A stretch of DNA of 64,000 nucleotides from Blastococcus sp. TBT05-19 (GCF_003319095.1 NZ_QOHI01000001.1:930001-994000), one strand, 5' to 3'; counted from the stretch's first letter, positions 7,877-16,295 are shown. Numbers and translations: made by a program. The notes: generated by a model not told the origin, from the sequence alone.

Positions 7877-8374
7877 ATGCGTGCACCCCGTCCCGACCCG
7901 GTGGGCCCCGGCCAGGAATCCGTGTGGGACTACCCCCGGCCGCCGTCGGCCGAGGTGACCAGCCGCCGGGTGGAGGCGGTGCTCGGCGGCCGGGTCATCG
8001 CCAGCACCGACCGGGCTGTCCGGGTCTGCGAGACCAGCCACCCGCCGGTGTACTACGTGCCGGTCGATGACGTCGTCCCCGGGGTCCTGGAGCGGGGCGG
8101 GGGCACTTCGTGGTGCGAGTGGAAGGGGACGGCGACCTACTGGGACGCCGTGGTCGACGGCGTCCGGCACCCGTCGGTGGCCTGGTCGTACGAGCAGCCG
8201 ACCGCGGGCTACGAGCACCTGCGCGGGGCGCTCGCCTTCTACCCCAGCCGGCTCGACCGGGCGACGGTCGACGGAGAACCGGTGCGCGCCCAGGCCGGTG
8301 ACTTCTACGGCGGCTGGATCACCTCCGACGTCGTCGGCCCGTTCAAGGGGGAGGCGGGCACCCGCGGCTGGTGA
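7877..8374 (+). CDS. DUF427 family protein
   Basis: 165 aa with the complete DUF427 pattern: RRVEAVLGGRVIASTDRAVRVCETSHPPVYYVP, the CEWKGTATYWD block (about residues 84-94) and the late AFYPSRLD segment. The family has a small beta-barrel fold; role unknown. Sixteen bases behind the previous gene, so possibly in the same transcript. ATG start. It ends just before tRNA-Leu on the opposite strand. Confidence 0.9.
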   Translation: MRAPRPDPVGPGQESVWDYPRPPSAEVTSRRVEAVLGGRVIASTDRAVRVCETSHPPVYYVPVDDVVPGVLERGGGTSWCEWKGTATYWDAVVDGVRHPSVAWSYEQPTAGYEHLRGALAFYPSRLDRATVDGEPVRAQAGDFYGGWITSDVVGPFKGEAGTRGW

Positions 8375-8388
8375 CCGGCGCGCCGGAG

Positions 8389-8469
8389 TGCGGGAGGCGG
8401 GAGTCGAACCCGCACGCCCGAAGGCACCAGATCCTAAGTCTGGCGTGGCTGCCGTTACACCACTCCCGC
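8389..8469 (-). tRNA. tRNA-Leu (UAG anticodon)
   Basis: On the minus strand the 7-bp acceptor stem GCGGGAG/CTCCCGC closes 8390-8469, with discriminator A at 8389. The anticodon arm CCAGA-CTTAGGA-TCTGG gives anticodon UAG (Leu, codon CUA). The long variable arm (TGCCTTCGGGCG) and the TPsiC arm with GGTTCGA confirm a class II leucine tRNA. CCA is not encoded. Confidence 0.95.
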
Positions 8470-8556
8470 GTGGTCGCCGAGTCTAGGAGTACCCCGGCCG
8501 GGTGCTCCGGGGACGGTCGGCGCGCTGACCACGACGTCGTCTGGCAGGCTGTCGCC

Positions 8557-8787
8557 GTGCCTCGCGACCCACGACAGATTCAGCTGGAGATCGACTCGGC
8601 CCGGGAGTCGCTGGCCGCCACGCTGGACCAGATCGCCTTCCGGACCAGCCCGACCCGCCTCAAGACCAAGGGCAAGGACGCCGTCGCGCGGTTCCTGCAG
8701 ACCCCGGCCGGTCAGGCGACGGTGGGCGCCGTCGGCCTGCTGGTCACGTTCGTCGTCGTCCAGAAGGTCCGGCACCGCAAGCGTTGA
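8557..8787 (+). CDS. DUF3618 family small membrane protein
   Basis: 76 aa. Fits DUF3618: an N-terminal amphipathic helix with DPRQIQLEIDSARESLAATLDQIAFRTSPTRL and one C-terminal transmembrane segment (about residues 52-68, VGAVGLLVTFVVVQKV) ending in a basic tail RHRKR. Common in actinobacteria, often near membrane-stress or phage-shock-like proteins, but of unknown function. GTG 8557 chosen because homology starts there. Confidence 0.85.
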   Translation: MPRDPRQIQLEIDSARESLAATLDQIAFRTSPTRLKTKGKDAVARFLQTPAGQATVGAVGLLVTFVVVQKVRHRKR

Positions 8788-8805
8788 CCGCCTGCCCCTG
8801 ACACG

Positions 8806-8845
8806 ACGAAGGCCGGTCCACCCCGCGGGGTGGACCGGCCTTCGT
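8806..8845. terminator. Strong bidirectional hairpin terminator
   Basis: A near-perfect inverted repeat: ACGAAGGCCGGTCCACCCC pairs with GGGGTGGACCGGCCTTCGT across a two-base GC centre. It lies between the convergent ends of the DUF3618 gene (8787) and the TetR gene (8865), where it can serve both. There is no T-tract. Confidence 0.75.
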
Positions 8846-8864
8846 GCGTCGTGGTGCGCTGCGG

Positions 8865-9479
8865 TCAGGCGGAGGCCCTGATCAGCGGCAGGATGACGGT
8901 GTCGAGGACCTGGTCGGCGTAGTCGTCGTCGACCGTGCGGCCGGTGAGCAGCCAGCGCTGCACGAGCAGGGCGCTGACGCTCTCGGCGGCGACCGAGGCG
9001 CGGAAGGCGGGGGAGACCTCGCCCCGGGCCTCGGCTGCGTCGAACACGGCCTCGAACGACTGCTGCCAGACCGCGATCGGGCCGTTGTGGAAGGCCTCCG
9101 CCAGCGCCGGCTGGCGCGGCACGGTGGAGAGCAGCGACAGGGTCGCGGCACCGGTCGGGCCGTTCACGACGCCGACGAGCGTGCGCAGCAGCTCCCGGAG
9201 GTCGCCCTCGAGCGAGCCGGTGTCGGGGGTGTGGGCCTCGGCGCGGTTGAGGTCGGAGATCGTGTCGACGACGAGGTCCTGCTTCGTCCGCCAGCGCCGG
9301 TAGATCGTCGCCTTGCCGACTCCGGCCTCGGCGGCGACGGCGTCCATGGTCAGGGCGCCGTACCCCACGTCGGCGAGCAGCTGCAGGATCGCGGCGCGGA
9401 TGACGCCGTCCCGGCTGGGGTCGCGCGGTCGGCCGCCGCGACTGGGTCGGGCTTCTTCGGTCGTGGGGAGTGCGGCCAT
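8865..9479 (-). CDS. TetR/AcrR family transcriptional regulator
   Basis: 204 aa. The N-terminal helix-turn-helix is clear at about residues 22-68: GVIRAAILQLLADVGYGALTMDAVAAEAGVGKATIYRRW, followed by KQDLVVDTI. The C-terminal ligand-binding domain (TetR_C type) includes FRASVAAESVSALLVQRWLLTG. The ligand is unknown. Divergent from the EAL gene, 108 bases apart, so it may control that gene or itself. TATGGT six bases before the ATG may be a leaderless -10 box. Confidence 0.93.
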   Translation of the reverse strand: MAALPTTEEARPSRGGRPRDPSRDGVIRAAILQLLADVGYGALTMDAVAAEAGVGKATIYRRWRTKQDLVVDTISDLNRAEAHTPDTGSLEGDLRELLRTLVGVVNGPTGAATLSLLSTVPRQPALAEAFHNGPIAVWQQSFEAVFDAAEARGEVSPAFRASVAAESVSALLVQRWLLTGRTVDDDYADQVLDTVILPLIRASA

Positions 9480-9587
9480 GGTCAAACCATAGACATTCAA
9501 GTTGGAGGGATGGTGAAGATCCCCTGCGAGTACGCCCGGAAGTGGATCGGGTAGGGGCAGCGTGTCCGTGCCCGAACGTCCCGCGAG

Positions 9588-10709
9588 GTGGGTCACTCTC
9601 TCACTGTGGGAACCATCTGCGGCGCGGTCTGCCGCTGTCGGCAGAACTGGGCGGTGCCCGGCCTCGCCTCGCGCGCTGTGCTGGCCACGTCCATCGGCCA
9701 CGTCCTGCCGCACATCGCCCGCATCGCGCAGTCGCTGGGCCTGGCCGTGGGCACGGCGCCGCAGGTGGTCGACCTCCTCGACGAGCGTGGCGGGCGCCTG
9801 CTGCACCGGCTCTTCCAGCGGCTGGCCCGGGACCTCACCGATGCCGAGATGGAGGCTGTGCGCGTGGTCACCGATCCGCCCCTGGACGGCGCCGCGATGA
9901 CCGCTCGGCTGCTCACCGCACCGACGCTCGCCGTCGAGCTGGCCCGCCGCGGGATCACCGTGGAGATCGGGGTGCTCGCCGAGGCGGAGCTCTGGTCGGT
10001 CTACCAGCCGGTCGTCTCGCTCGCCGATCGGTCGGTGGTGGCGCACGAGGCGCTGCTGCGCGGCCTGGTGGACGGCCGCGAGGTGGGCGGCGGTGACCTC
10101 TTCTTCGTGGCGGAGTCCGCCGGCTGGCTGAACAGGCTGGACCGGATCGGCCGGGAGTCCGCCATCACCGGTGCGGCGCCGTGGCTGGGCAGCCAGGACC
10201 TGTTCGTCAACGTCGACCCGAGGTCGATCCACCGCCCCCAGGTCTGCCTGGCCAGCACCGAGCGTGCCGCTGACGAAGCCGGGATCGCTCCCGAGCAGCT
10301 GGTGTTCGAGATCGTGGAATCCCAGGTGATCGCCGACCGAGGGCACCTCGTGTCGATCCTCGAGCACTACCGATCGCTGGGCTGGCGCGTCGCTCTCGAC
10401 GACGTGGGCGCCGGGTGGTCGAGCTTCTCGCTGGTGTCCGCGGTCCGCCCGGACGTGGTCAAGCTCGACAAGCGGCTCGTGCAGGAGCTGCCCGACGACG
10501 GTGCACGGGCGGTCGTGAGGGCGGTCACCGATCTGGCCCACCGGCTCGGCGCGGTCGTCGTCGCGGAGGGCGTCGAGAACGAGCAGCTGGCCGAGGAGGT
10601 GGCCGCCCTGGGCGCCGACATGGGTCAGGGCTGGCTGTTCGGCCGCCCGGTGAGCCACGAGCCGCCGGTCGAGGAGCCCGAGGGGCGCTGGCAGCCGGTC
10701 ACCCGCTGA
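9588..10709 (+). CDS. EAL-domain cyclic-di-GMP phosphodiesterase
   Basis: 373 aa. The C-terminal two thirds (about residues 135-362) is an EAL domain hydrolysing c-di-GMP to pGpG. The signature is intact: VVAHEALLRG (EAL at 154-156), LFVNVDP, LVFEIVES, VALDDVGAGWSSF, VVKLDK, VAEGVEN and DMGQGWLFGRP, so Glu, Asn, Asp-Asp, Lys, Glu and Gln at metal and catalytic positions are all present and activity is likely. The N-terminal ~130 residues match no domain I recognise, are soluble and carry a Cys cluster (TICGAVCRCRQ). The GTG 9588 start is uncertain; GTG 9606 is an alternative. Confidence 0.88.
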   Translation: MGHSLTVGTICGAVCRCRQNWAVPGLASRAVLATSIGHVLPHIARIAQSLGLAVGTAPQVVDLLDERGGRLLHRLFQRLARDLTDAEMEAVRVVTDPPLDGAAMTARLLTAPTLAVELARRGITVEIGVLAEAELWSVYQPVVSLADRSVVAHEALLRGLVDGREVGGGDLFFVAESAGWLNRLDRIGRESAITGAAPWLGSQDLFVNVDPRSIHRPQVCLASTERAADEAGIAPEQLVFEIVESQVIADRGHLVSILEHYRSLGWRVALDDVGAGWSSFSLVSAVRPDVVKLDKRLVQELPDDGARAVVRAVTDLAHRLGAVVVAEGVENEQLAEEVAALGADMGQGWLFGRPVSHEPPVEEPEGRWQPVTR

Positions 10710-10719
10710 CCGGCCCCGG

Positions 10720-11301
10720 TCAGCCCAGGGCCCAGCCGGTGAGGACCGGGCGGCCGTGCTCGTGGCCGAGGACGCCGTACCTCCCCGCGGGCAGCGCGAA
10801 CAGCGAACCGGATTCCGGCTCCAGGCCCAGCCAGCGGGCGGTCAGCACCCGGAGCACGTGCCCGTGGGCGACCAGGGCGACGTCGCCGTCGTCCAGCCGC
10901 TCGCGGGCCCGCTCGAGCACCCGGTCGACGCGGACGCCGACGTCGGCCAGCGACTCACCGGGCACGTCGGCGTCGACGGTGCCGTCCCGCCAGATCGACC
11001 ACTCGCGGCCGAGCTCGTCGCTGATCTCGGCCGTCGTCCGGCCCTCGTGACCGCCGTAGTCCAGCTCCACGAGATCGTGGTCGACGTCGGTGGCGACGAG
11101 CCCGGCGAGCTCCGCCGTGCGCCGGGCCCGCTGCAGGGGGCTGACCCGCACCTCGACGAACTCCCACCCGGCCATCGCCGCGCGCAGCGAGCGCGCCTGG
11201 TCCTCGCCCTCGGGCAGGAGCGGCAGGTCGGTCGTGCCGGTGTGCTGCCCACTCCGGCTCCACTCGGTCTGCCCGTGCCGCAGCACGACGATCTGGCCCA
11301 T
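10720..11301 (-). CDS. Histidine phosphatase family protein (phosphoglycerate-mutase-like)
   Basis: 193 aa. Branch-1 histidine phosphatase: VVLRHGQTEWS carries the phospho-accepting His at about residue 9, SPLQRARRTAEL the second-phosphate Arg, LVELDYGGHEGRT the Glu region, and ALVAHGHVLRVL the second catalytic His. The substrate could be a sugar phosphate, alpha-ribazole phosphate or another small phosphoester; with no cobalamin neighbours the general name is safer. ATG 11301 is selected because the family opens with this strand; the longer frame is unrelated. Confidence 0.92.
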   Translation of the reverse strand: MGQIVVLRHGQTEWSRSGQHTGTTDLPLLPEGEDQARSLRAAMAGWEFVEVRVSPLQRARRTAELAGLVATDVDHDLVELDYGGHEGRTTAEISDELGREWSIWRDGTVDADVPGESLADVGVRVDRVLERARERLDDGDVALVAHGHVLRVLTARWLGLEPESGSLFALPAGRYGVLGHEHGRPVLTGWALG

Positions 11302-11359
11302 CCCGACATCGAACACGCAGCGGGGAACACACGCGCGCCGTCCCGTGCTGGCTCCTGGC

Positions 11360-12214
11360 ATGACCACCGCACAGATCAGCGACACGTTCAGCATCGGCGG
11401 AGACCTCCCCGTCCACCGGCTCGGTTACGGCGCCATGCAGCTCCCCGGCCCGGGCGTCTGGGGCGAGCCGGCCGACCGCGCCGCCGCCGTCCGCGTGGTG
11501 AAGGCCGCGATCGAGCAGGGCGTCGACTTCATCGACACCGCCGACTCCTACGGCCCCGAGGTCAGCGAGCAGATCATCGCGGAGGCGCTGCACCCGTACC
11601 CGGAGAACCTGGTCATCGCGACCAAGGCCGGGCTGACGCGCCAGGGCCCCGGCATCTGGACGCCGGTCGGCCGCCCCGCCTACCTCAAGCAGCAGGTCGA
11701 GCTCTCCCTGCGGCACCTCAAGGTCGATCGCATCGACCTCATCCAGCTGCACCGCATCGACGCCGAGGTGCCCCTCGCCGACCAGCTGGGCGCCTTCGCC
11801 GAGCTCAAGGAGGAGGGCAAGGTCCGCCACATCGGCGTCTCGGAGGTCTCGGTCGACGAGCTGGCGGCCGCCCGGAAGATCACCGAGATCGTCAGCGTGC
11901 AGAACCTCTACAACCTGACCACCCGGCAGAGCCAGGACGTCCTGGACTACGCCACCGCCGAGGGCATCGCCTTCATCCCGTGGTTCCCGATCGCCACCGG
12001 TGACCTGGCCTCGCCCGAGAGCCCCGTGGCCGACATCGCCCGCGAGCTCGACGCGACGCCGTCCCAGGTCGCGCTGGCCTGGCTGCTGCAGAAGTCGCCG
12101 GTGATCCTGCCGATCCCGGGCACCAAGTCGGTCGACCACCTCACCGAGAACATGGGCGCGGCGGACCTGACCCTCTCCGACGAGGACATGGCCCGCCTGG
12201 ACGCCCTCGCCTGA
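11360..12214 (+). CDS. Aldo/keto reductase
   Basis: 284 aa NADPH-dependent oxidoreductase with the (alpha/beta)8 barrel of the AKR superfamily. The catalytic tetrad is visible as Asp and Tyr in VDFIDTADSYG, Lys in VIATKAG and His in LIQLHRID. The C-terminal cofactor motif region SPVILPIPGTKSVDHLTENM is typical. It begins with an LGYGAMQLPGPGVWG loop, as in the YhdN/oxidoreductase-of-unknown-substrate group. Divergent from the phosphatase gene. The downstream end meets the first hairpin repeat. Confidence 0.93.
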   Translation: MTTAQISDTFSIGGDLPVHRLGYGAMQLPGPGVWGEPADRAAAVRVVKAAIEQGVDFIDTADSYGPEVSEQIIAEALHPYPENLVIATKAGLTRQGPGIWTPVGRPAYLKQQVELSLRHLKVDRIDLIQLHRIDAEVPLADQLGAFAELKEEGKVRHIGVSEVSVDELAAARKITEIVSVQNLYNLTTRQSQDVLDYATAEGIAFIPWFPIATGDLASPESPVADIARELDATPSQVALAWLLQKSPVILPIPGTKSVDHLTENMGAADLTLSDEDMARLDALA

Positions 12215-12225
12215 GCGGTCGCCTC

Positions 12226-12287
12226 CCGCACGAACCTCACGAACTCGTGGCCGTCGATCGCTGATGGCCACGAGTTCGTGTGGTTCG
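12226..12287. repeat. Hairpin repeat copy 1 (flanks the DUF559 gene)
   Basis: Two 22-base arms (12231-12252 and 12266-12287) pair with a single mismatch around a 13-base loop GTCGATCGCTGAT. The arms contain CACGAACTCGTGGCC. The unit including the leading CCGCA is repeated in the same orientation at 13225-13286 with 60 of 62 bases identical. It sits between the convergent ends of the aldo/keto reductase and DUF559 genes. Confidence 0.9.
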
Positions 12288-12300
12288 AGGGGAGGTCCCC

Positions 12301-13173
12301 TCAGTCCAGGCCCAGGGCCGCCCTGATCGTGGCCAGCACCTGTGCAGGGCGGCCGAGCAGGTCCGCGGAGGTGAACCGCAGGACGGTCCAACCGGCCAGC
12401 ACCAGGCCGTTCTGCCGGCGCAGGTCCTCGACGAAGACGCGGCGGTCGCGATGCACGTTGCCGTCGAACTCCACGATCACCCTGCGCTCGGGCCAGGCCA
12501 TGTCGACCTGGCCCAGGAAACGGCCGCCGTCCCGGACGACGTGCTGGAGCACGGGCGCAGGCAGCCCGGACTCGAGGATCGACCAGCGGAGCACCGACTC
12601 CATCGGGGAGCCGGCCAGCCGGTCCCCGAGTCCGGCGACGCGTCGCGCCGTCGCCACCCCTCGGCGACCCGCTGCCCGTCGCACGACGGCCGCGAACTCG
12701 TCCTGCGGATAGCCACGGGCCAGCATCTGGTCGGTCACCGCCAGGAGAGCAGCGGGCGGAACAGCGGCGGCCAGGTCGATCCACGTCCGGCTGAGCGAGG
12801 TGGTGACCACTCCGTTCCGGCGCCGGGTCTCCGGCGCGGGGACGTCGACGAAGTGCAACCGCCGGTCGCGGCGGTGACGGCGCCGGGCGTACCGCCCCAC
12901 CGTCAGGTGCACCGGCCCGCCGTCGGGAACGAGGGGCACCTCGAACCCCCAGAGTCGAGCGGCGGTCAGGTGGCTGACCACTGCGCCGTCGGGAGCTCCC
13001 AGCAGGACGGCGCGGATCCGCTGCAGCTCGTCGCCGACGCGAGGGAGGTACGTGTCCCGCGAGGTGCGAAGGACTTCGGCGTGCCGGAGGTGCCAGTCGG
13101 TGATGCCCTCGGCGAGGGCACCGCGCCGGTCCAGCGGGCCGTGGACACGCGGGGGGACGGGCGGTGACGGCAT
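12301..13173 (-). CDS. DUF559/Vsr-like endonuclease domain protein with AbiEi-like N-terminus
   Basis: 290 aa. The N-terminal part (about 15-90, GALAEGITDWHLRHAEVLRTSRDTYLPR) resembles the winged-helix AbiEi-antitoxin-like head common in these actinobacterial proteins. The C-terminal ~100 residues form a DUF559/Vsr-like PD-(D/E)XK nuclease fold: SPMESVLRW, then FLGQVDMAWPERRVIVEFDG with the Asp and Glu-x-Asp acidic residues, then LRRQNGLVLAGWTVLRFTSADL. Biological role is unknown; such genes are multicopy in actinobacteria. ATG 13173 is chosen over an upstream reading that would run through the hairpin repeat. Two near-identical hairpins bracket the gene. Confidence 0.8.
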   Translation of the reverse strand: MPSPPVPPRVHGPLDRRGALAEGITDWHLRHAEVLRTSRDTYLPRVGDELQRIRAVLLGAPDGAVVSHLTAARLWGFEVPLVPDGGPVHLTVGRYARRRHRRDRRLHFVDVPAPETRRRNGVVTTSLSRTWIDLAAAVPPAALLAVTDQMLARGYPQDEFAAVVRRAAGRRGVATARRVAGLGDRLAGSPMESVLRWSILESGLPAPVLQHVVRDGGRFLGQVDMAWPERRVIVEFDGNVHRDRRVFVEDLRRQNGLVLAGWTVLRFTSADLLGRPAQVLATIRAALGLD

Positions 13174-13224
13174 GACGGGCAGCGTGCCGAACAGTGCGGT
13201 GCGCCGCCGACGCCGTCCACAGGA

Positions 13225-13286
13225 CCGCACGAACTTCACGAACTCGTGGCCATCGATCGCTGATGGCCACGAGTTCGTGTGGTTCG
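13225..13286. repeat. Hairpin repeat copy 2 (flanks the DUF559 gene)
   Basis: Arms 13230-13251 and 13265-13286 around the loop ATCGATCGCTGAT; same orientation as copy 1, two base differences over 62. It lies in the divergent promoter region between the DUF559 gene and the acyl-CoA dehydrogenase, leaving 54 bases before the latter's GTG. Confidence 0.9.
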
Positions 13287-13340
13287 GCCCGTCCCGACCC
13301 CGCCGCACCGTCGGTGTGCTGCGCACGTCACCATGTCGGC

Positions 13341-14495
13341 GTGGACGCCGAGGACTTCCGCCAGATCAAGGACGCCGTTCGCCAGCTGGTCCGCGAATCG
13401 GTCATCCCCCTCGAGGAGCAGATCGAGGACGAGGACCGCATCCCCGACGAGCTGCGGGCGCGGATCGCCGAGATGGGCCTGTTCGGCTACGCCCTGCCCG
13501 AGGAGTACGGCGGGCTCGGCGTCACCATGAGCGAGGACGTCGAGCTCGCGATGGAGTTCGGCTACACGACGCCGGCCTTCCGCTCGCTGTTCGGTACGAA
13601 CAACGGCATCTCCGGCCAGGTCATCGCCCGGTTCGGCGACGAGGACCAGAAGAAGAAGTACCTGCCGGGGCTCTCCGCCGGTGAGCTGATCGGCTCCTTC
13701 GCGCTCACCGAGGCCGAGGCCGGCTCGGACCCCTCGGCCCTGCGCACCAGCGCCCGCCGCGACGGCGACTCGTGGGTGATCAACGGCAGCAAGCGCTACA
13801 TCACCAACGCGCCCCTGGCCGACCTGTTCGTCGTCTTCGCCCGCACGAACCCGGAGGAGAAGGGCGGCCGAGGCATCTCCAGCTTCGTCGTCGAGACCTC
13901 GACGCCGGGCGTCACGGTCGGCCCCAAGGACAAGAAGATGGGGCAGGCCGGTGCTTGGACCGCCGAGGTGTACTTCGACGACGTCCGGGTGCCCGCCGAG
14001 GCGCTGATCGGCGAGGAGGGCCGCGGCTACTCCAAGGCCCTCACGGTGCTCTCCCGCGGCCGGCTGCACATCGCCGCTCTGTGCGTGGGCATGGCGCAAC
14101 GGGTGCTCGACGAGTCGGTCGCCTACGCCGCCACCGCCAAGCAGGGCGGGGCGCCGATCGGCCGCTTCCAGCTGGTGCAGGCGATGCTCGCCGACATGCA
14201 CGCCGAGCTGCTCGCAGGCCGCAGCATGGTCCGCGACGTCGCCGCCCGCTACGACTCCGGCGAGGACACCTCGGTCGGGCCCTCCTCGGCCAAGCTGTAC
14301 TGCACCGAGATGGTCGGCCGCGCCGTCGACAACGCCGTCCAGGTGCACGGGGGCATGGGCTACCTGCGGACGACGCCGGTCGAGCGCTTCTACCGCGACG
14401 CGCGCCTCTACCGGCTCTACGAGGGCACCAGCGAGGTGCAGCGCGTGATCATCGGTGGCGCGCTGCTGCGCGAGGCCGGCATGCCGCGTGGCTAG
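13341..14495 (+). CDS. Acyl-CoA dehydrogenase
   Basis: 384 aa FAD-dependent acyl-CoA dehydrogenase for the first step of beta-oxidation or branched-chain acyl-CoA oxidation. Signatures: ALTEAEAGSDPSALRTSA (flavin/substrate loop), INGSKRYITNA, the core helices from RLHIAAL, QVHGGMGYLRTTPVERFYRDAR and the catalytic Glu in LYEGTSEVQR near the C-terminus. Substrate chain type cannot be read. GTG 13341 follows the hairpin repeat region. Eight-base overlap with the following thioesterase gene, so coupled translation is likely. Confidence 0.93.
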   Translation: MDAEDFRQIKDAVRQLVRESVIPLEEQIEDEDRIPDELRARIAEMGLFGYALPEEYGGLGVTMSEDVELAMEFGYTTPAFRSLFGTNNGISGQVIARFGDEDQKKKYLPGLSAGELIGSFALTEAEAGSDPSALRTSARRDGDSWVINGSKRYITNAPLADLFVVFARTNPEEKGGRGISSFVVETSTPGVTVGPKDKKMGQAGAWTAEVYFDDVRVPAEALIGEEGRGYSKALTVLSRGRLHIAALCVGMAQRVLDESVAYAATAKQGGAPIGRFQLVQAMLADMHAELLAGRSMVRDVAARYDSGEDTSVGPSSAKLYCTEMVGRAVDNAVQVHGGMGYLRTTPVERFYRDARLYRLYEGTSEVQRVIIGGALLREAGMPRG

Positions 14496-15180
14496 CCGCG
14501 AGCTCGACCCGGAGGACCGGGCGGTCCGCCGCGACGCCGTCGGCGAGCTGGGGGAGGCGCTGCGCGACCTGGTCGACGCCGCCGTGCGCACCGAGGTGCC
14601 GCCGGCCCGGCTGGCCGAGGCGACGGCGGCGGCGCGCGAGCTCACCGCGCTGCTGTCGGAGGAACTCCGCGAGGTGCACGAGATCGCCTCGGTGGACGAC
14701 CCCGACAGCGGCCAGCGCTGGTACAGCCCGGTCTACGGGCCGGGCAGCCCGGTCGCGCCGCCGATGGTCGTCGAGGACTTCCCGGACGACGGCCGCTGCG
14801 TCGGGCACGTGACCGTCGGCAAGAAGCTGGAGGGGCCGCCCGGGCTGGTGCACGGCGGCGTCGTCGCCACCCTGCTCGACCACGTGCTGGCCCGCTCCGC
14901 GCGAGGGGCCGGGCACGGCGGCCTCACCGCCACCCTCACGGTCACCTACCGCCGTCCGGTGCACCTCGGCGTGCCGCTGGTGGTCACCGGCCAGCTGGTC
15001 TCGGTCGAGGGACGGCGGGCCACCGCGACCGCTCGGCTCGTGGCCGAGGACGACCCGGACACCACGCTGGCCGAGGGCGAGGCCCTGCTGATCGCGCTCC
15101 GGGCCGAGCGGGCGAGCGAGGTCTTCGCGAGGACCGGCCGCGCCGTCGGCGCCTGGACGTCGAAAGGCGCGGACAGCTAG
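14488..15180 (+). CDS. PaaI-family hotdog thioesterase
   Basis: 230 aa. The C-terminal ~140 residues form a hotdog domain with the PaaI/4HBT signature GLVHGGVVATLLDHVLA, ATLTVTYRRPVHLG and a final VEGRRATATARLV strand; it would hydrolyse an acyl-CoA. An N-terminal ~90-residue helical extension (EALRDLVDAAVRTEV...) precedes it. The GTG start overlaps the acyl-CoA dehydrogenase stop by eight bases (GTGGCTAG), so it probably acts on a product or side-product of that enzyme. Confidence 0.88.
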   Translation: MASRELDPEDRAVRRDAVGELGEALRDLVDAAVRTEVPPARLAEATAAARELTALLSEELREVHEIASVDDPDSGQRWYSPVYGPGSPVAPPMVVEDFPDDGRCVGHVTVGKKLEGPPGLVHGGVVATLLDHVLARSARGAGHGGLTATLTVTYRRPVHLGVPLVVTGQLVSVEGRRATATARLVAEDDPDTTLAEGEALLIALRAERASEVFARTGRAVGAWTSKGADS

Positions 15181-16295
15181 TTCGCGCGCGGGCCCGGTGC
15201 GTTCGCCCGGTCGCCGGCGGGGTCCAGGGACGGCCCGCCGGCCGGGCGGAACAGCGGGCCGGGGGCGCCGACACCGTTCCCGAGGGCGGCGACGAACTGC
15301 CGGAGCACGTCGTCGCCGCGGTGGAACGGCGCCCAGTCCAGCAGCGTGCGCGCCCGCTTCGTGTCGAGCGCCGGGACCTGCGTGCCGATGTCCAGCCACC
15401 CGGGCTCGGTCGGCACGACGTGCGCGGCGTGGGCGGCGGCGAGGCCGGCGCGCAGCACCACCGCCGGCGTGGGAACCCGGAACGTGCCGAGGGCCTTCGC
15501 CAGCGCGTCGGCATCCATCAGCGGCTCGGCGGCGAGGTTGAACGGGCCGGGGGCGGCGCGGTCGATCATCCGCTCGATGGCGTCGGCGACGTCGTCGGCG
15601 TGCACGAAGGAGATGGCCAGCGCGGGCAGGGGGAGGGGCAGCAGCTTCGCCACCGGCGCCGGCAGCATCCGCGCGGCGCCGAGGAGCAGCGGGCCGAGGA
15701 AGTAGCGGCCGATCTCGCTGCTGGCCTCCGGCTGCAGCACCAGCGTCGGGCGCACGACGGTGACCGTGGTGTCCGGGTGGCGGCCGAACACCTGGCGGAC
15801 GACCCGCTCGGCGGCGGACTTGTCGCGGCTGTACTGGGCGCTCGGGATGCCGGTGGTCGGCCAGTCCTCCTGCACCCGGTGCCCGCGGGCACCGCCGGCG
15901 TAGGTGCCGATCGAGCTCATGTGCACGAACTGCCCGACGCCGGCGGCGGCGGCCGCGCGGGCCACCCGCCGGGTGCCCTCGACGTTCACCTCGTGCAGCA
16001 GCTCCGGATCGCGCCCCGGCTGCAGCGCCCACGCCAGGTGGACGACGACGTCGGCGCCCCCGACGAACTCCGCCACCTCCCGCTCGCTGGCCGCCTCGCC
16101 CAGGTCGGCGAGGTGCCAGTGCACTCCCTCGTAGGGCGCGATCGACGGCGGGCGGCGACGGGACAGCCCGCGCACCTCGGCCACCCCGGAGGAGGCGGCG
16201 GTCAGCCGGCGGAGCAGCGCGGTGCCCACGTTGCCGCTGGCTCCGGTGACGGCGACCGTCTTGCCGGCCAGGTGGCCCGGGGAGAGGTTCGGCAT
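15177..16295 (-). CDS. NAD-dependent epimerase/dehydratase (extended SDR)
   Basis: 372 aa. Rossmann motif TGASGNVGTALL (about 18-29), DLGEAASE, VVHLAWA, VNVEGTRRVARAA, and the catalytic YSRDK (Tyr-x3-Lys). C-terminal half has the atypical extended-SDR substrate domain seen in actinobacterial nucleoside-diphosphate-sugar epimerase-like proteins; substrate unknown. It ends in a disordered Pro/Gly/Ala tail. Convergent with the thioesterase gene, stops overlapping by four bases. Confidence 0.9.
   Translation of the reverse strand: MPNLSPGHLAGKTVAVTGASGNVGTALLRRLTAASSGVAEVRGLSRRRPPSIAPYEGVHWHLADLGEAASEREVAEFVGGADVVVHLAWALQPGRDPELLHEVNVEGTRRVARAAAAAGVGQFVHMSSIGTYAGGARGHRVQEDWPTTGIPSAQYSRDKSAAERVVRQVFGRHPDTTVTVVRPTLVLQPEASSEIGRYFLGPLLLGAARMLPAPVAKLLPLPLPALAISFVHADDVADAIERMIDRAAPGPFNLAAEPLMDADALAKALGTFRVPTPAVVLRAGLAAAHAAHVVPTEPGWLDIGTQVPALDTKRARTLLDWAPFHRGDDVLRQFVAALGNGVGAPGPLFRPAGGPSLDPAGDRANAPGPRAN

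Noticed and set aside
8806..8845. Large hairpin as a REP or mobile element
   Set aside because: It has no second copy in the window and sits between convergent gene ends, which is normal for a bidirectional terminator.
12226..12287. Hairpin repeat copy 1 regarded simply as a terminator for the aldo/keto reductase
   Set aside because: A nearly identical copy lies in a divergent promoter region where a terminator is not needed, so it is reported as a repeat instead.
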